Below are positions 24,513-36,251 of a stretch of 64,000 bases of DNA, one piece after another. Under the pieces are notes generated by a model. The model was not told the DNA's origin. It worked only from the letters and a program-made list of their open reading frames with translations, and ran no database searches. This DNA is from Echinostoma caproni. Lineage: Eukaryota; Platyhelminthes; Trematoda; Plagiorchiida; Echinostomatidae. A program made the position numbers and the translations under genes. The stretch covers positions 60,687-124,686 of the forward strand of contig UZAN01039374.1 in NCBI GenBank assembly GCA_900618425.1, written 5' to 3'. The stretch's first letter is position 1. The number at the start of each line of letters is the position of its first letter.

Positions 24513-26090
24513 CCTGATTTTATAACCGGTGCAATCATCAATACTAACAGTATTACTAGTTCTACCACGACGACGACCAGTGCGAACACTACTACTGCTA
24601 CTATTATGAGGTAGTTCTCACAAGGGTGAGTAACGTCTTTCGTGTGCGCAAAAGGAGGTGATTTGATGCCATATGGGAGTGGATTACAGGATTTATTATC
24701 GTAACTACGGAATAGAAAAAGAGAATACTGGGTTTACTGCAATTGATGAAGAAGTATTAGTGAAAATAATAACCAGCTGCTACAGAGTAAATGTTCGTTT
24801 TGAATAATCCATGATTTCTTTCAATGAATAACTCTCCTCAGTTAACTACTTTCTTTGGAATTATAACATTAATACCACCAATAGTACTATCACTACAGTG
24901 CTCCCTCCGGGAGATCAAACATGGTAGAAACCGATCAAGTTTGTTTACACTTCTAATTGCTCATTTTTGTGAAGGACGTTCCAAAAATAATACAGGACAA
25001 TGTTTCAGCTCTAAAATTCTACAATTTGATCCTCATCACTCCGGCTTTGGTTTTATAGATATAAAACAAAGTCAGCTCAGCTTCTCAAGTTCCCATTTCA
25101 GACTTGAATTCCACACATGGTTCTCCAGCAGAAAATGTTTTCACAACAGTATAGTTTTCCCAAATGCACTTCGTTTGGGTCTGTTCGCAATTGGCCATAT
25201 GTGTTTAAAGGTTATATTTCGAGCACGTTACTTGTGAGCGATTTCCTGTCTGTCAGATAAACTATAACTATTGTGCAATACGACATGCCTCGGTTTGTTT
25301 AAAATTTTAGGTATTTGGTGGAAAAGTACCGTAGTCATATTTTTGTGTAATGTGCGAGTGGTGATCATAGGTTTTTTCTAAAGGAGGAGGACAACTGAAT
25401 GTTGATTCAGGAGTCATGAAAAGGTCAGTCGTGCTCTTTCCGAAGTATTAAGCACTTCTTTACGTAATTCATATAATAATTGTTACCTGTCTTAATGAAG
25501 GACTTTACACTAAACTATTCCCTACACTAATACGACGAGTTTGCTTTCGTTGTTTTTCTCTCCATTGATTTATGTCCACAAAATTGTTTTGTAAATTGCA
25601 TAAAGCTAAATAGTGACTATACATGGTAATATCCATAAGCAAATCAACAGATTTTACTTTACAATCAAAGGCAAAAAGTGTCTTCCTTAACTACCTTCCG
25701 GTCGGGATTAATGGGCGCTTGTTAGTTAAGTTCCCCTGGTGTCACAATTGCCGTGATTAGGTAAACTTAACACCCGAACCAAGTACAAATTACTGCCAAA
25801 AACAACAGAGTGCAGAGCATACACGGAATTCCCCAATACCTTTTCTTCCGACACTTTTAGTTAAATGGTTCCATTGACCTTCTATGGAAAAAATCTGGCT
25901 CTTCTTTAATGTGCACACACATCCTTATCTAAGTACATGTGACACCTCTCATAACAGGAGAACCTACGAACGCCTTTTGGCACAGAACCAAGGGATGGTA
26001 TCCTTCCATGTGTGGGCAAATGAACGGACAACCGTGTTCACTGGTAAAATCAATCGCAACGGGGACAGTGTATTAACTGTTATTGAGTGA
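24513..26090 (+). CDS. Candidate two-exon piece: Thr-rich segment plus C-terminal exon
   Basis: Exon 24513-24610 follows the acceptor gagttgtattccag and reads PDFITGAIINTNSITSS, then a mucin-like Thr run (TTTTTSANTTTATIM), ending at a gtagtt donor with two split bases. Exon 25958 onward follows a strong acceptor (gacacctctcataacag), begins with the one base needed, and reads RTYERLLAQNQGMVSFHVWA, then either stops at TGA 26088-26090 or splices at gtaaaa (26044). Joining them is phase-consistent. The family is not recognised; the Thr run suggests an extracellular glycosylated region. A separate 137-codon frame at 24824-25237 lies in the putative intron and looks spurious. Confidence 0.3.
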
Positions 26091-27747
26091 TCGCTCTCCA
26101 GGATTAGTTACAATTTAAGAGGAGGAGGTGCGATGTATCACTATTCGTAGTTATGACTGCTGCTAGTGATTTCATGAGTTGAATATTTAAACCTAATTGG
26201 GATTGTTAGCGTGTGCCAGTTCGATCAAACTAACCCATAACATCGCTCAGTAGTACTCGAGTGTATTTTACCCTCTTGGACGGTTCAAATGGAAAACCCT
26301 AGCAAATATTCGCGCTATATTGCGTTCAACTCACAAAACAGTGACATAGGGGGCACTAAGTAAGCAATCCTTTGCCGTAACAAATGAATAAGTCACTTGG
26401 TGTCTGCAGAACTAGCCGAACAAAAACTTAAAGGTTTGAAAAATTCAGTTTGAGAAGAATAACGTGATAAACTACATCGAACATTTGTAAAACTTGAACC
26501 ACATGTTGACGCTGTGGAACAAAGCATTGCTGTGAAACCATGCATATCTTAGCGTGATCTTCTAGTTGGCTACTCAAATCCATGGGACCGAAGTTATCGA
26601 TATTTGCTAATTAAAAATTGATCACAGTTTATCTGAGCTCCCTCAATTCATCACACCAATGCTTTGAACACAAAAGTCTTCAGAAAATACTCATGACCCG
26701 TCCCTTAGAAGAAAATAGGTATATCAGCTTTGAATCTAAGGTTCTGAAACTGGTGGCTGCGATGCAATTTTATGGTCCCCTATCCGGGAAGTATAATTCT
26801 TGTGCCTCAAATCCCCCACCTGATCAATATTCCCATCGACTCACATTTATTACAGTTCTACTTGGTCTCCAAATTTTCTGTTCTGGATCTTGGTCTCGTA
26901 ATATTGTTGATCTTCCCGTATGCCCTGGAATCTTTCCTGTCTTTTACTGGCAAAACCGTTTGCTTACTCCCTCTTAACTTCCGGCCCTACGCAATTCCCA
27001 ATTTCGTCCAAATATAAAGTATTGCAGTACCGACTATAGCAAGGCTTCCTTAAGTTCTTGGACACATTTGGGGCTATGTTCAGTGTAAGGTCACTTATCT
27101 TTTTCACCACCTGTCCTTGATTTCCACTCTTCAACCACTTACCTGTCATCCTAAAGGTGCTTTCCTCACTAGCTTCTATCATTATTTCTACAGATTTTGA
27201 TCTGCGGAGATTGCCACTTCCACTTGATTTCTATACCCTGTCACCCCTAGTAGACGGCTCCAAAAATCTCTCGAATCGCTGCGTTTGAATCCTTTTTTTT
27301 GTAAGACCATTCGCTTATTCTTTGTTCTTATTTCCTTCAACTTTCTGTAATCTTGAGCATTGTTAACAGGATGATTTTTGATAAATAACAATTCAGGATG
27401 AATCCAGGGGTGATAAATGAGGATGGATTGCCGTCTTCCCTGTATATCAACATCTACGACGATTGGGTTTATGCTTGTGCTGTACAATATGATTGTCTGG
27501 TGATAAAAAATAAATATAATCTTGTCTATATATAATCCATGCTAACTGACGGAATTTGGAGCACAAGTAGCAATATATTTTCTTTCCGACAAGAACAAGA
27601 ACAACAACGATGCGAAAAATAATAAAGCAAATCATTCTGCTTATGAACTGATTTTAAATAAGTCGACAACAAAAACTAGAGATCCTCGTAATTGTAGACT
27701 GTTTTCGGCTCTCCAGGTGAAATGTTTTGCGATGGCAACACTGATGA
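26091..27747. other. Unassigned; strand-asymmetric, pyrimidine-rich block
   Basis: 26770-27480 is strongly pyrimidine-rich on plus. As a result, minus frames at 27487-27188 and 27182-26964 are open (WIHPELLFIKNHPVNN; MTGKWLKSGNQGQVVKK), and so are plus frames of 81-119 codons. I cannot decide between a relic coding region on minus and compositional effect. Confidence 0.25.
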
Positions 27748-27942
27748 AGTAGTCTGTCGTGCTTGCTAGAAAATTCAGGCGTTTATGTACACCGTCCAAA
27801 TTTCTCATTGACCCCAGACGAAATACAGAATAAAATAGTTGCACGTGGGGAATTGAACATTGCACTGCTCGAAGTGGTCGACTGTCGGTTTGATGGTAAA
27901 CTAATTTGTAAAACATCAGTTAAGACAAAAATGGGCAAATAG
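27748..27942 (+). other. Unrecognised 64-codon open frame
   Basis: The frame runs from after TGA to TAG and reads ENSGVYVHRPNFSLTPDEIQ, then VARGELNIALLEVVDCRFD. Composition is protein-like, but a 91-codon minus frame overlaps it and no clean acceptor precedes it. It may be an exon or chance. Confidence 0.2.
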
Positions 27943-29384
27943 TGATTGAAACAGGAGTAAGTAATGTGTAGATTGCATATCAGGTCTATATCACGATATA
28001 CTGAAACGCCCAAGCAAATCTGATAGGATAATTTTAGAATGTAAAAAGAACACATGAATGGATACGTTTACAAAGTACAAAACAAAGGTGGAGTGATGCA
28101 TAAAATTGAGAGATACTTGGTTAGGTCCTGTTACAGCCTATCCACTCATCCATGCCTCGCCTTGTTTGAAAGGCACGCTCATTTGCACTTAATCTGTGGC
28201 ATACCAAGCTAATCAGTGAGTGTAACGAGAAAAAAAACCAACAAACAATTGTATGAATCTGTTTGTTGCATTTGTGTTTTCAAGTATCCTGGTTTCTATG
28301 GTCCCGGTGTTTTGTTGAGGTGATTCCATATCGTGTTTATGTTTTTCATACGCTATAGCCCGATGAATGTGCAAAAACAAAAACAATTGTCCCGGTCCGT
28401 TCGAAATCTGTTTCGCTTGTGTGTGTGTGTGTGTTCGCCATATTAGGCGGAGACCTTCGGCATTTATCACCCGAATAATCTCATTCCACTTGAATGCAAT
28501 AAGCCTAATCATAACTGAGCTACGGGTCCACTGGTCCGGAGGGCAATTTGTGTCTTCAACGGTGGTGCTCATGCTGTCGTACTCTGAACTAGATTTACCC
28601 CTCCCTCCATCCCCGCCTCGGCAAAGTGAACGTTTAGGTTGAACAACCTGCTTGCGATTGACACTGCACTAATTTGTTCAAAACATAATGAAGCGCAGTT
28701 CATAAAAGTGTGTCTGTTCTGATCATTGTTTACTATCTGTTTGGATTCTGCACATTGAGGTCCCCTCGATCTGTCTCAGAATGAGACAAATTGAAAAACG
28801 AAATTATGAACGGTTTGCAGCGATCGAATCTGTATTTGAGTTTTGGTGTTACAAAAGATTAATCCGGCAAGTTGGCGGCTATATTTTGATGAATGTCTGG
28901 GCTGCAGATGGAACAGAAAATATATGGGTCTCTAAACAGATCTAATTAGGCTGGAAATATGAGCATTTCAAACACGATAGGTTTATTTTTCACTAGTCAA
29001 TTTGTTCGGTTATATTCTATTTAAAGATATGTGGTGGGGCTATAGGGTGTTGGCAAACGATAATGTTCCTTTTGAGCATAAAAAGCAGATAAATGCTTCA
29101 GACAACTCTAGTGTCAACTGCGGATATATCTTACTGCTGGTGATCATTTTACCATTGAAACAGTGTAGTATACAACTTAGAAATGAGTAGGATGAAAACT
29201 GTTTTCTATAAAATGATGCAAAGCTTCTCTTTGAAGTTAGATACAAATATAGCTCACTTCAAGAGAAAAGTCGCTACTAGAGAGATTATGTTTTGTATTG
29301 TTCACACTTGGCTGCAGAAGGTCACTGCAGTGGCCTTTTAACCTAACTTTATATTTCAAGTTGAATTCGTCGTGTATATATTAA
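27943..29384. other. Unassigned; GT microsatellite
   Basis: A (GT)n tract lies at about 28419-28434. A 119-codon minus frame (28572-28213) runs through it and is probably spurious. No gene is supported. Confidence 0.3.
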
Positions 29385-29642
29385 ATGAAGTGTGAACTGA
29401 AAAACTACGAAGCACTGGACAACTGTTTCGATCTGGTTGGGTCTCATCAGCAGTGCGAATCCATCGACCCAACTGGGTATACGAACCCAGACAGAACACA
29501 ATCATGCTACTCACCGTTTTACATTTTCCATTTACACGAATTAACACAACCCATTTTCGTGAGTTGGTTGCGTGCCACGGACCGTGATCATCTGAGCACT
29601 AACCTCTGGGTTATGACTAGGTTGGAAAAAATCACAACTTAA
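29385..29642 (-). mobile_element. Hammerhead-bearing Sm-alpha-like repeat, copy 2
   Basis: On the minus strand the unit has tRNA-promoter-like motifs upstream (B-box-like GGGTTCGTATACCC at about 29475-29488) followed by a hammerhead ribozyme. That order is known for the schistosome Sm-alpha SINE-like family. A related, more decayed copy spans 33385-33665 and shares both the hammerhead segment and the distal CTCTGGGTTATGA / CTCCGGGGTTATGA block. It ends about 150 bp upstream of a Penelope-like element in opposite orientation. Confidence 0.65.
29412..29456 (-). ncRNA. Hammerhead ribozyme with complete catalytic core
   Basis: Minus strand, in order: stem I GCACTG, core CTGATGA, stem II GACC...GATC (one mismatch), GAAA, minimal stem III CAGTTG, cleavage position C after GT, and stem I return CAGTGC. 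All core bases required by the hammerhead consensus are present and stem I is a perfect 6 bp. The very short stem III is the form known from Penelope-like elements and schistosome repeats, where activity may need dimers. It is the best preserved of four copies in the window. Confidence 0.8.
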
Positions 29643-29789
29643 AATCTTCGCAATTAGTGACTCCACAACAGTGTAATTTTTTTGTTGTCGATTAACCATG
29701 TTTGAAAACTAACAATTCCCCTACCGTTCATTGGACAACATGACTGAAATGGGTGATAAAAGTCGATTTCAGATGAAGAAAATACAGTA

Positions 29790-31280
29790 AGTCTTGATTG
29801 TCAAATGCTGTCGTTCGACTTAAATTCATTCTTCACAAAAGTTCACATCGATTACGCTATTGAATACATATGTGACCACAAACAAAGGAATAATTGTGAA
29901 ATGGGAATACCGGTTGGTGATCTCAAACAATTACTTTACGTTTGCACACAAACATGCGGTTTAAATTCAGTGACGACGTTTATCGCCAAATAGATGGAAT
30001 GGCAATGAGATCCCCTATGGGTCTACTGTTCGCAGATATCTTCATGGTGAAGCTGAAGAATAACAGCCTAAAACGAACAATGGATCGTTAAGAATTTCAC
30101 AAGCGCTATGTGGATAACATTTTGCGCTTTGTCAATGATAGTGCGTATCTATCAAGACTCTTGAAAGTATTTAATTTGGCTCACTCAAACATTAAGTTCA
30201 CTCTATAAAAAGAAGAGAATGAGCAGCTTGCGTTTCTAGACGTTCTACTAAACCGTCGATCAGACGGAACTATCCAATGCATCATGCACAGGAAGTAATC
30301 GCGAAACAATCAGAACATCCATTTCAAAAGCTATGTGCTTTTGGAATGGAAAAGAAACCTGATAAACTGCCTCGCTATCAGGGCGCGGAGAATATGTACG
30401 GACGATACCAGCGATGCAAAATTGAGGTTTCTTCGAGATGTTTTCCTTCAAAAGGAATACAAAGATCGAATCGTAGACAACACTTTGAGTCCTCATCGGT
30501 TGTCAAATAAGTTCACACTATGGAGAAGAAACCGGTTTACATATCGCTATCTTTCAAGGGCGACAATTACCGAGATGGTGACACGTAAACTGAGTATAGT
30601 GTTAGAAAAAAAAACATTCCCCGCAGCAAACTACGCATTATGTTCAACTCCAGGCCACTTCTCTGCTTTTAACTCAAAAATAAACTGCCTATTCGTGCCG
30701 TCTCTTTCTGTGTACTTATTCACTTGTTCTTGTGCGGCAAGGTACATTGGCCGCACGAGCAGACATTTATCTGAACGAGTCCGTCAGCACCACCCGGCCT
30801 GGTTGAACAGTACAGTAATTAGGACCATTAACAGCTCAATCGTTTCACACCTAATGAAATCAAACCATGTGATTAATGTGGCTTCTCCCCTCTACTTAGT
30901 TCGCAGCCGTCGATCTAACAGAATTAGGAGTCTCATTTCGGCCGCAGTGGAAGCGATCGGAATCCACCTATATAATTCCTCCTATGCTCCGAAAAACATT
31001 TCGTAAGAACACCTGGTCTTCCATGGCCAACACTACATACAACGCGGCCATGGCCTACCCACCTCTAATGACCCGAACCAGTGCGAATGTGTGCGTACCA
31101 AAGTGTGCGCAACGTTATCCGGTCATGGAACTGGAATGTTGATCATTTCTTTTTCGACTTGTTAGGATTCCTCCCCTTGTAAACAATTCGATATGAAGTG
31201 TGATGTATTAGACTGTAGAACAATCACCACAAACGAACTTGTTCGCTACTTTATGTTTTCTTACAGGGGGTAATGATGGT
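29790..31280 (+). mobile_element. Penelope-like element 1: RT palm to GIY-YIG endonuclease, inactive
   Basis: The element is 5' truncated. In order: SFDLNSFFTKVHIDYAIEYI (RT motif A region, Asp kept) from 29811; after a frameshift near 29955, DGMAMRSPMGLLFADIFM and RYVDNILRFVND, where the catalytic YVDD is YVDN (30107-30118); then FLDVLLNRRSDG. After a deletion near 30300 the thumb and linker follow in a 223-codon frame (30335-31006), with a Cys-rich CSC motif and the GIY-YIG nuclease (ARYIGRTSRHLSERVRQHH, YIGR at 30743-30754). In-frame stops near 30090 and 30208 confirm decay. The 3' tail to about 31280 shares ACGAACTTGTTCGC with element 2. Confidence 0.85.
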
Positions 31281-33384
31281 ACATTCGAACAATTGTCGAA
31301 TGAATTTAATTACAAGTGTGAGCAACTGACAACAGCTGTAGTTGCAAGAAAAGTCTGAAAATAAATTTAAACTTAAAAGTTACAAGTGATCAATTACAAT
31401 TTTTCACAGAAATGCACATTTTTGCTTGAGTCATTGCTCAATAAAACACTTTATCAGTAGAATTCTTGGTCGACGTACAAGGTTTACTTGAATCAAATAA
31501 GGAATCACCAAAAGCAACAGCTACCTGTGCGACAAACAACCAACGATACCCGTTTTATCATTTTAGTCTCTCTCCATAACCCTAATAGGAGCACAACTTG
31601 AATATAGTGCTTCCAAGTGTATGGTTGACTAGAAGGACTAAGGATTGTGCGGGAAGGTGAAGTCCGAAGCATAGTCCACTCAAATTAATATCAATCATCC
31701 AATACTACCACTGACAAGTGAATGAAGTTGAAATGATAGTTTTTAATGTGCATTTTCAACTTCATCCAGTAATTTTGGCGTATTTTGCAATGATTTACAA
31801 AGCGCTGTGACGTTAGACATGAATCTTCCATGGGGAGTTATAATTTGACAATCAACCACCCCTCTTAACAAAACCGGTAATCGTTTAAATCATTTTATCG
31901 AAACGATCCCTTTCTCACCTAATAATTTTTCTTATATCCCACTTCTTTGTAGCTTAGAATTATCAGATTTAGCGCAGTTGCTTTCAACTTAGCATCTTGT
32001 AACACTGTAGCATAGATGTTATTTAAAGTTTCCACATCTAATGAGTATGCTATGTGCTTGGTTTAAACGTCTTATCTACATACTTCATTTTATCCCTTTG
32101 AAACGCAACACATTTGGTTCTACGTGACCGATCCACCAACGTGTTTGACAGTATCCGTGGTGTAACCCTTGCTTGACTGACTTGTTTGTCGCATGTCACC
32201 CACCTATCAAAACACAGATGATAAAAATGGATTTGCCTTTCAATTTTAGCTCCAGGTGTTTCGAAAAACAGACTTTCCTTACGCCCATGAATGCTACTAC
32301 ATCTGTATGCAAGGCAGTTTTTTTCTTGTCATACTCGATAATACAGGGTCTGTCTTTCTTAACAGTTAGGTGAACGGATAACATTTGCATAGTTTCTAAT
32401 TGTCTGCTCACACACATGCAGATATACACCAGCACGCTGATTTGTTGCAGCCTGTTCTATCCCAGTGTCATAACTTGCGCATGAATGATTAATATCATTC
32501 TGGTGTGATCGTGTCCACTGTATCAAATTTCCTTGAGTGACTATCGCCATATCAAAACTTATTTTCGTTGGAAAATTGGTCGAAACATCTGTTATCATCA
32601 ATTATCATCAATCATATTTAGCGTAGCTCATCTTTGTCTCTACTCCTTGTGCACAAAACGTATACTTCAGTAGTTTTACCAAGCATAGCTGTTTCAGATT
32701 TCACTCTCTGAAACTCTGATCCCCACTGAGATCAGCGAACGATAGCTCGATGCGCCACTATTAGTAATTGTTTTTTTTATCGGCAACACTGTGTGTAACA
32801 CAGAGGCACACTTTAATATAATAAATTTTCACCCAAAATGTCCAAGTCTACCGCCAAAAATGCTTAGAAACCATAAGTATACTCTGTCTCTCCCCATGTT
32901 TGATTCTTATACAATTCGGTGAGTGAAACTGAAGGTGTTTTTGCTTAGTTTCGGAGACAGAGTAATTTAGTATACACAGTCGTGTAACATTACGTGTCTA
33001 ACGGGCTTCAAAGTCAATAACTGATGTGGAACGGGTTCGGCTTTATTGTCCAGTCACATAGTCCCACCATCGAGTCAACTAAATCCAAATGAATTGTGAT
33101 ACCTCATACATCAGTAGTGGGTGAATGCTTTGTCATGTTTGGTTGATGTTAGAATAAACTGCTCATCAAAATTACACACTTGCACGAAAGGTTCTTAAGA
33201 TGTCAGATAGGTTAATAACATGGCTAAGCAGCGTGTTCTACACACTTCAATGATGCACCCTGAATCAACAACTGGTATAGTAGATAAATTGCTGAAATTA
33301 AATACATTCAAAATGAGAGCAGTGGAGTCTTTTACACAATCATATCGAGGATTTTGTTGCGCACACGATGAATGAAACGTTAAC
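31281..33384. other. Unassigned
   Basis: No supported feature. Frames at 32173-32601 overlap on both strands without motifs. Confidence 0.35.
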
Positions 33385-33665
33385 TACTAAGCTAGGAATC
33401 ACTGGACAGCTGTTTAGACCACGTTATGTTTTGTCAAAAAGTGCGAATCCCTCGACACAAACTCGGGTTCAAACGGGGGACCTCACAAGTAAAACACTTG
33501 CAAGCTACACACTCGACGAGCAGGTAGCTTTTTATACCGACTTTTCATTCTCATTTATGGTAAATGCCACAACCAACGTTTCTCAGCTTGGTTTGGACAT
33601 TGCACCTTGCGCATTTTAACACTAGTCTCCGGGGTTATGAAGCGGTTGGGAACATTCTAGAACTG
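33385..33665 (-). mobile_element. Hammerhead-bearing repeat, copy 3 (decayed)
   Basis: This aligns with 29385-29642: GGACAGCTGTTTAGACC against GGACAACTGTTTCGATC, the shared AGTGCGAATCC, a GGTTCAAAC B-box-like motif, and the distal GGGGTTATGA block. The ribozyme segment (about 33400-33446) has lost the core: CTGATGA is replaced by TTTTGAC and GAAA by TAAA. Confidence 0.6.
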
Positions 33666-33810
33666 ATTTTTTCACACGAGAGTAGTGAGTCAATGTAATT
33701 GCGCACTGCCAATGAGACCCAATGAGGACATAGCATCAGTACATCCATCTCGGTTTTTCAGTTCACGCCTCATTTGATGTGAACCCGACGAGAAATTTAC
33801 TGCATGGATG

Positions 33811-34020
33811 ATGGTGGCACAGTGGTTTAGTCGCTGTCACTGGTGTGCTTTGAAACCTATAGTCGGAGATTCGACCCCTGCCACCGCCAACCAACTTTGG
33901 TTGTAGGCAGCTTTGCTGTTGCCCGGTTCTATATCACCCCTGAACTAACGGGGCCTTATGTGGTTCGCCTCTACAAGCCCCGTGGCTTAGATTTCCGGTT
34001 ACCATCCCTGAACAGCTGGT
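33811..34020 (+). mobile_element. SINE-A copy 1 (tRNA-derived)
   Basis: The tRNA-like head occupies 33813-33886: acceptor halves GGTGGCA/TGCCACC, A box TGGCACAGTGGTTTAG, B box GATTCGACCCC. The head and the first ~40 bp of body (CAACTTTGG..GTAGGCAGCTTTG) match 48894-49010. The two copies then diverge. Downstream, a plus frame at 34064-34243 begins MITVFTLLVHLSVNS, a signal-peptide-like run, but has no other support. Confidence 0.7.
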
Positions 34021-34243
34021 CTTCGTGAGTACTGTTCATCACACACTAGTGCGTAATAAAAACATGATTACGGTATTCACACTTCTCGTTCATCTCAGCG
34101 TTAATTCAATCGATTGTAGAAGAGGCGAAACAGACCGCCAATCCTTCCATAAAGTGAATGATTTTCGACATATTTCGATCTATGTGGTTCATCATCATTC
34201 GTTAGTTGCACACAGATTCAAACAAAACAAAATCGTTTTGTGA

Positions 34244-35629
34244 CCGTACTTTGCCACGCACATCCCACACTTTATCAATTGAATAGTTAAACTATCACGA
34301 AAACCACAGCAATTTGCAAAGGTCGTTAGATCTGTTGAATCTGTACCTTTGACAGACCATCTGTTATAATTTAGTATTCACTAGGACCTTCCAAGGATAT
34401 TTCCGTGTATGTTTCATTCACGCATGTTTTTTGGCCACGATANCCACGATAACGGTTTCCGCGACGAACCACAATATGTGTGAATTTCGGTCTTTGCAAA
34501 ACCGGTGTACATGTGATTCACGATAACTCAGTTTGATTGTTTTGTATCATGAGATAGCGTCGAATTAAACTATCAGATACTAGCTTTTATTAGATTCGCA
34601 TTATACGAGCTTCTAGTCATTTCAAGAAAAAACCGTAAGCTACAGCACATACCTAGAATTATCTCAGCACGGTACAAAGACGTCTAACTGAAGTACATTT
34701 TTTCAAGTATTTTTTTGGATATTTTCTGTAGACTGTTAAACAAATAACGAAAACGTAGCGTTATGATTTGTAGTAGGTGAGTACAGTAAATATGCTGAAT
34801 GAGCTGGGAGACTGATCGAAGGGAACTCGGGGATGAGCTCAACTCGGGAATCCGTCTTTCGGTGATAATGACCTGAGACTAAGGCCACAGTCGATAGTAT
34901 ATAGACGCTGAAAAACGCAAGATAACCTACGGAATACACTACGTTTTTATGTTTAAAAATCTCATTCATTCGTAGTTGTTGTTTTCAAATTTGGATGGAT
35001 ATTCTACTACATTTTAATAAAAACAAATGTGGATTTCATGGTAGACCGATTTCAAGAAACTGTCGATGTGTCAAAAAGTTTGTCTATACATTAGTAGAAA
35101 GAATCGCTTAAACAACATTTTGTATTTTCATGAGCCATCCCGTCAAAATTATCAACATTGTCGAGATAATCGAATATTTGTTGAGGAAATTAGCTTGTCT
35201 TAGCCACGACGAACGAAAACCAAAGCACAAAGGTGTTGATGATAACGTTTCAACCCTCTTGGAAGGTCTTTTTCAAGTGGTTTAATCGGTTAATCTCACT
35301 TTACAAGCAAGCTTTTCAGTGAGACCCGTTCCATCCATTGATCTCGGGTTATTAATTGAATATTTGTCTCAAGTCAGCGATGTACGGCGAACATATTGGG
35401 TTTATTCAATGTTTATCTTCGATTGTATAGCACCACTGTGAGGGAATGTTTAGTGTAGGACTAGAGTGTTAAATTATGCATTTAGTGGTAATGCTCAGAG
35501 GAGACACTTATCGATTTCTTAAATCATTCCCGAAGTATTCTACTAGAGAAAGTCAGAAACAGCGACGCGGTGAAGTTTGCACTTTCCCTAATATGAACTA
35601 ATGATTAGGTTTTAAATAGAACGTACAGT
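34244..35629. other. Unassigned
   Basis: A minus frame of 77 codons (34969-34736) has one hydrophobic stretch (YLAFFSVYILSTVALVSG) and a possible AATAAA downstream at about 34588, but no other support. One n near 34443. Confidence 0.25.
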
Positions 35630-36251
35630 GTCGAACAAACTCGTTTTCAGTGATTCTTAGTCATACCAAATACATCATTTACGTGTTCTTCTGGAACAGC
35701 GTACATAGGCCGCACGGTCAGGCGTCTGTCGGAACGAATCCGCGGACACCATCTCGCNCATCTCGCATGACTGAATACAGAAACGTTTAGGTCAATCATT
35801 AGTGCAGTGGTTTCACACCTAGTTGAAACAAATCACTGAATGTGACCGAGGTATTTCGCACCCTGTATCGGGTTCGTGGTCAACTATAAATTTAGGTTCG
35901 ATTTCGTATGCTGGCCACACTGGAAGCGTTAGGAATTCGTCTGCACAACCACCATCTGTGTGCCCACAAATAATTTATGCAGGCGTTTGGGGTCCTCTGA
36001 CTCACCTCCCACACACCCCATATTCCGAGTGGTCCCAGAGATTGAATGACCTAACAATTTTGTGATCATTGACAACTCCACACCCGGTCGGAAGACGAAA
36101 ATAGTCCCAGATAACCTATGAAGTTCTTATCCTTTTTCCAACACAAATGATTGGTTTTTATAGTGGAATACTGACTTATATATAAAGAGCGTAATATTTA
36201 TTGTGATTTATTTGGCATGACTAAGAGTCACTGAAAACGAGCTTGTTCGCC
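35630..36251 (+). mobile_element. Penelope-like element 2: GIY-YIG 3' fragment inside inverted repeats
   Basis: The plus frame at about 35687-35830 reads AYIGRTVRRLSERIRGHH (YIGR at 35702-35713), then SHLVETNH; one n (35758) and stops break it. It aligns with the endonuclease end of element 1. A 38-bp sequence at 35630-35667 recurs in reverse complement at 36214-36251, with 4 mismatches. The right copy continues into the 3' tail shared with element 1 (GAGCTTGTTCGCCAC). The fragment holds only the nuclease and 3' region. Confidence 0.75.

Noticed and set aside
24824..25237. 137-codon plus frame as a gene
   Set aside because: No motif and no supporting signals. Lies in a putative intron; length is within chance for this AT content.
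29805..31006. Telomerase reverse transcriptase
   Set aside because: The RT has a Penelope-type palm and is followed by a GIY-YIG nuclease with a Cys motif, which telomerase lacks.
34064..34243. Small secreted protein with signal-peptide-like start after SINE-A
   Set aside because: Only a short frame with a hydrophobic start; no splice, polyA or family support.
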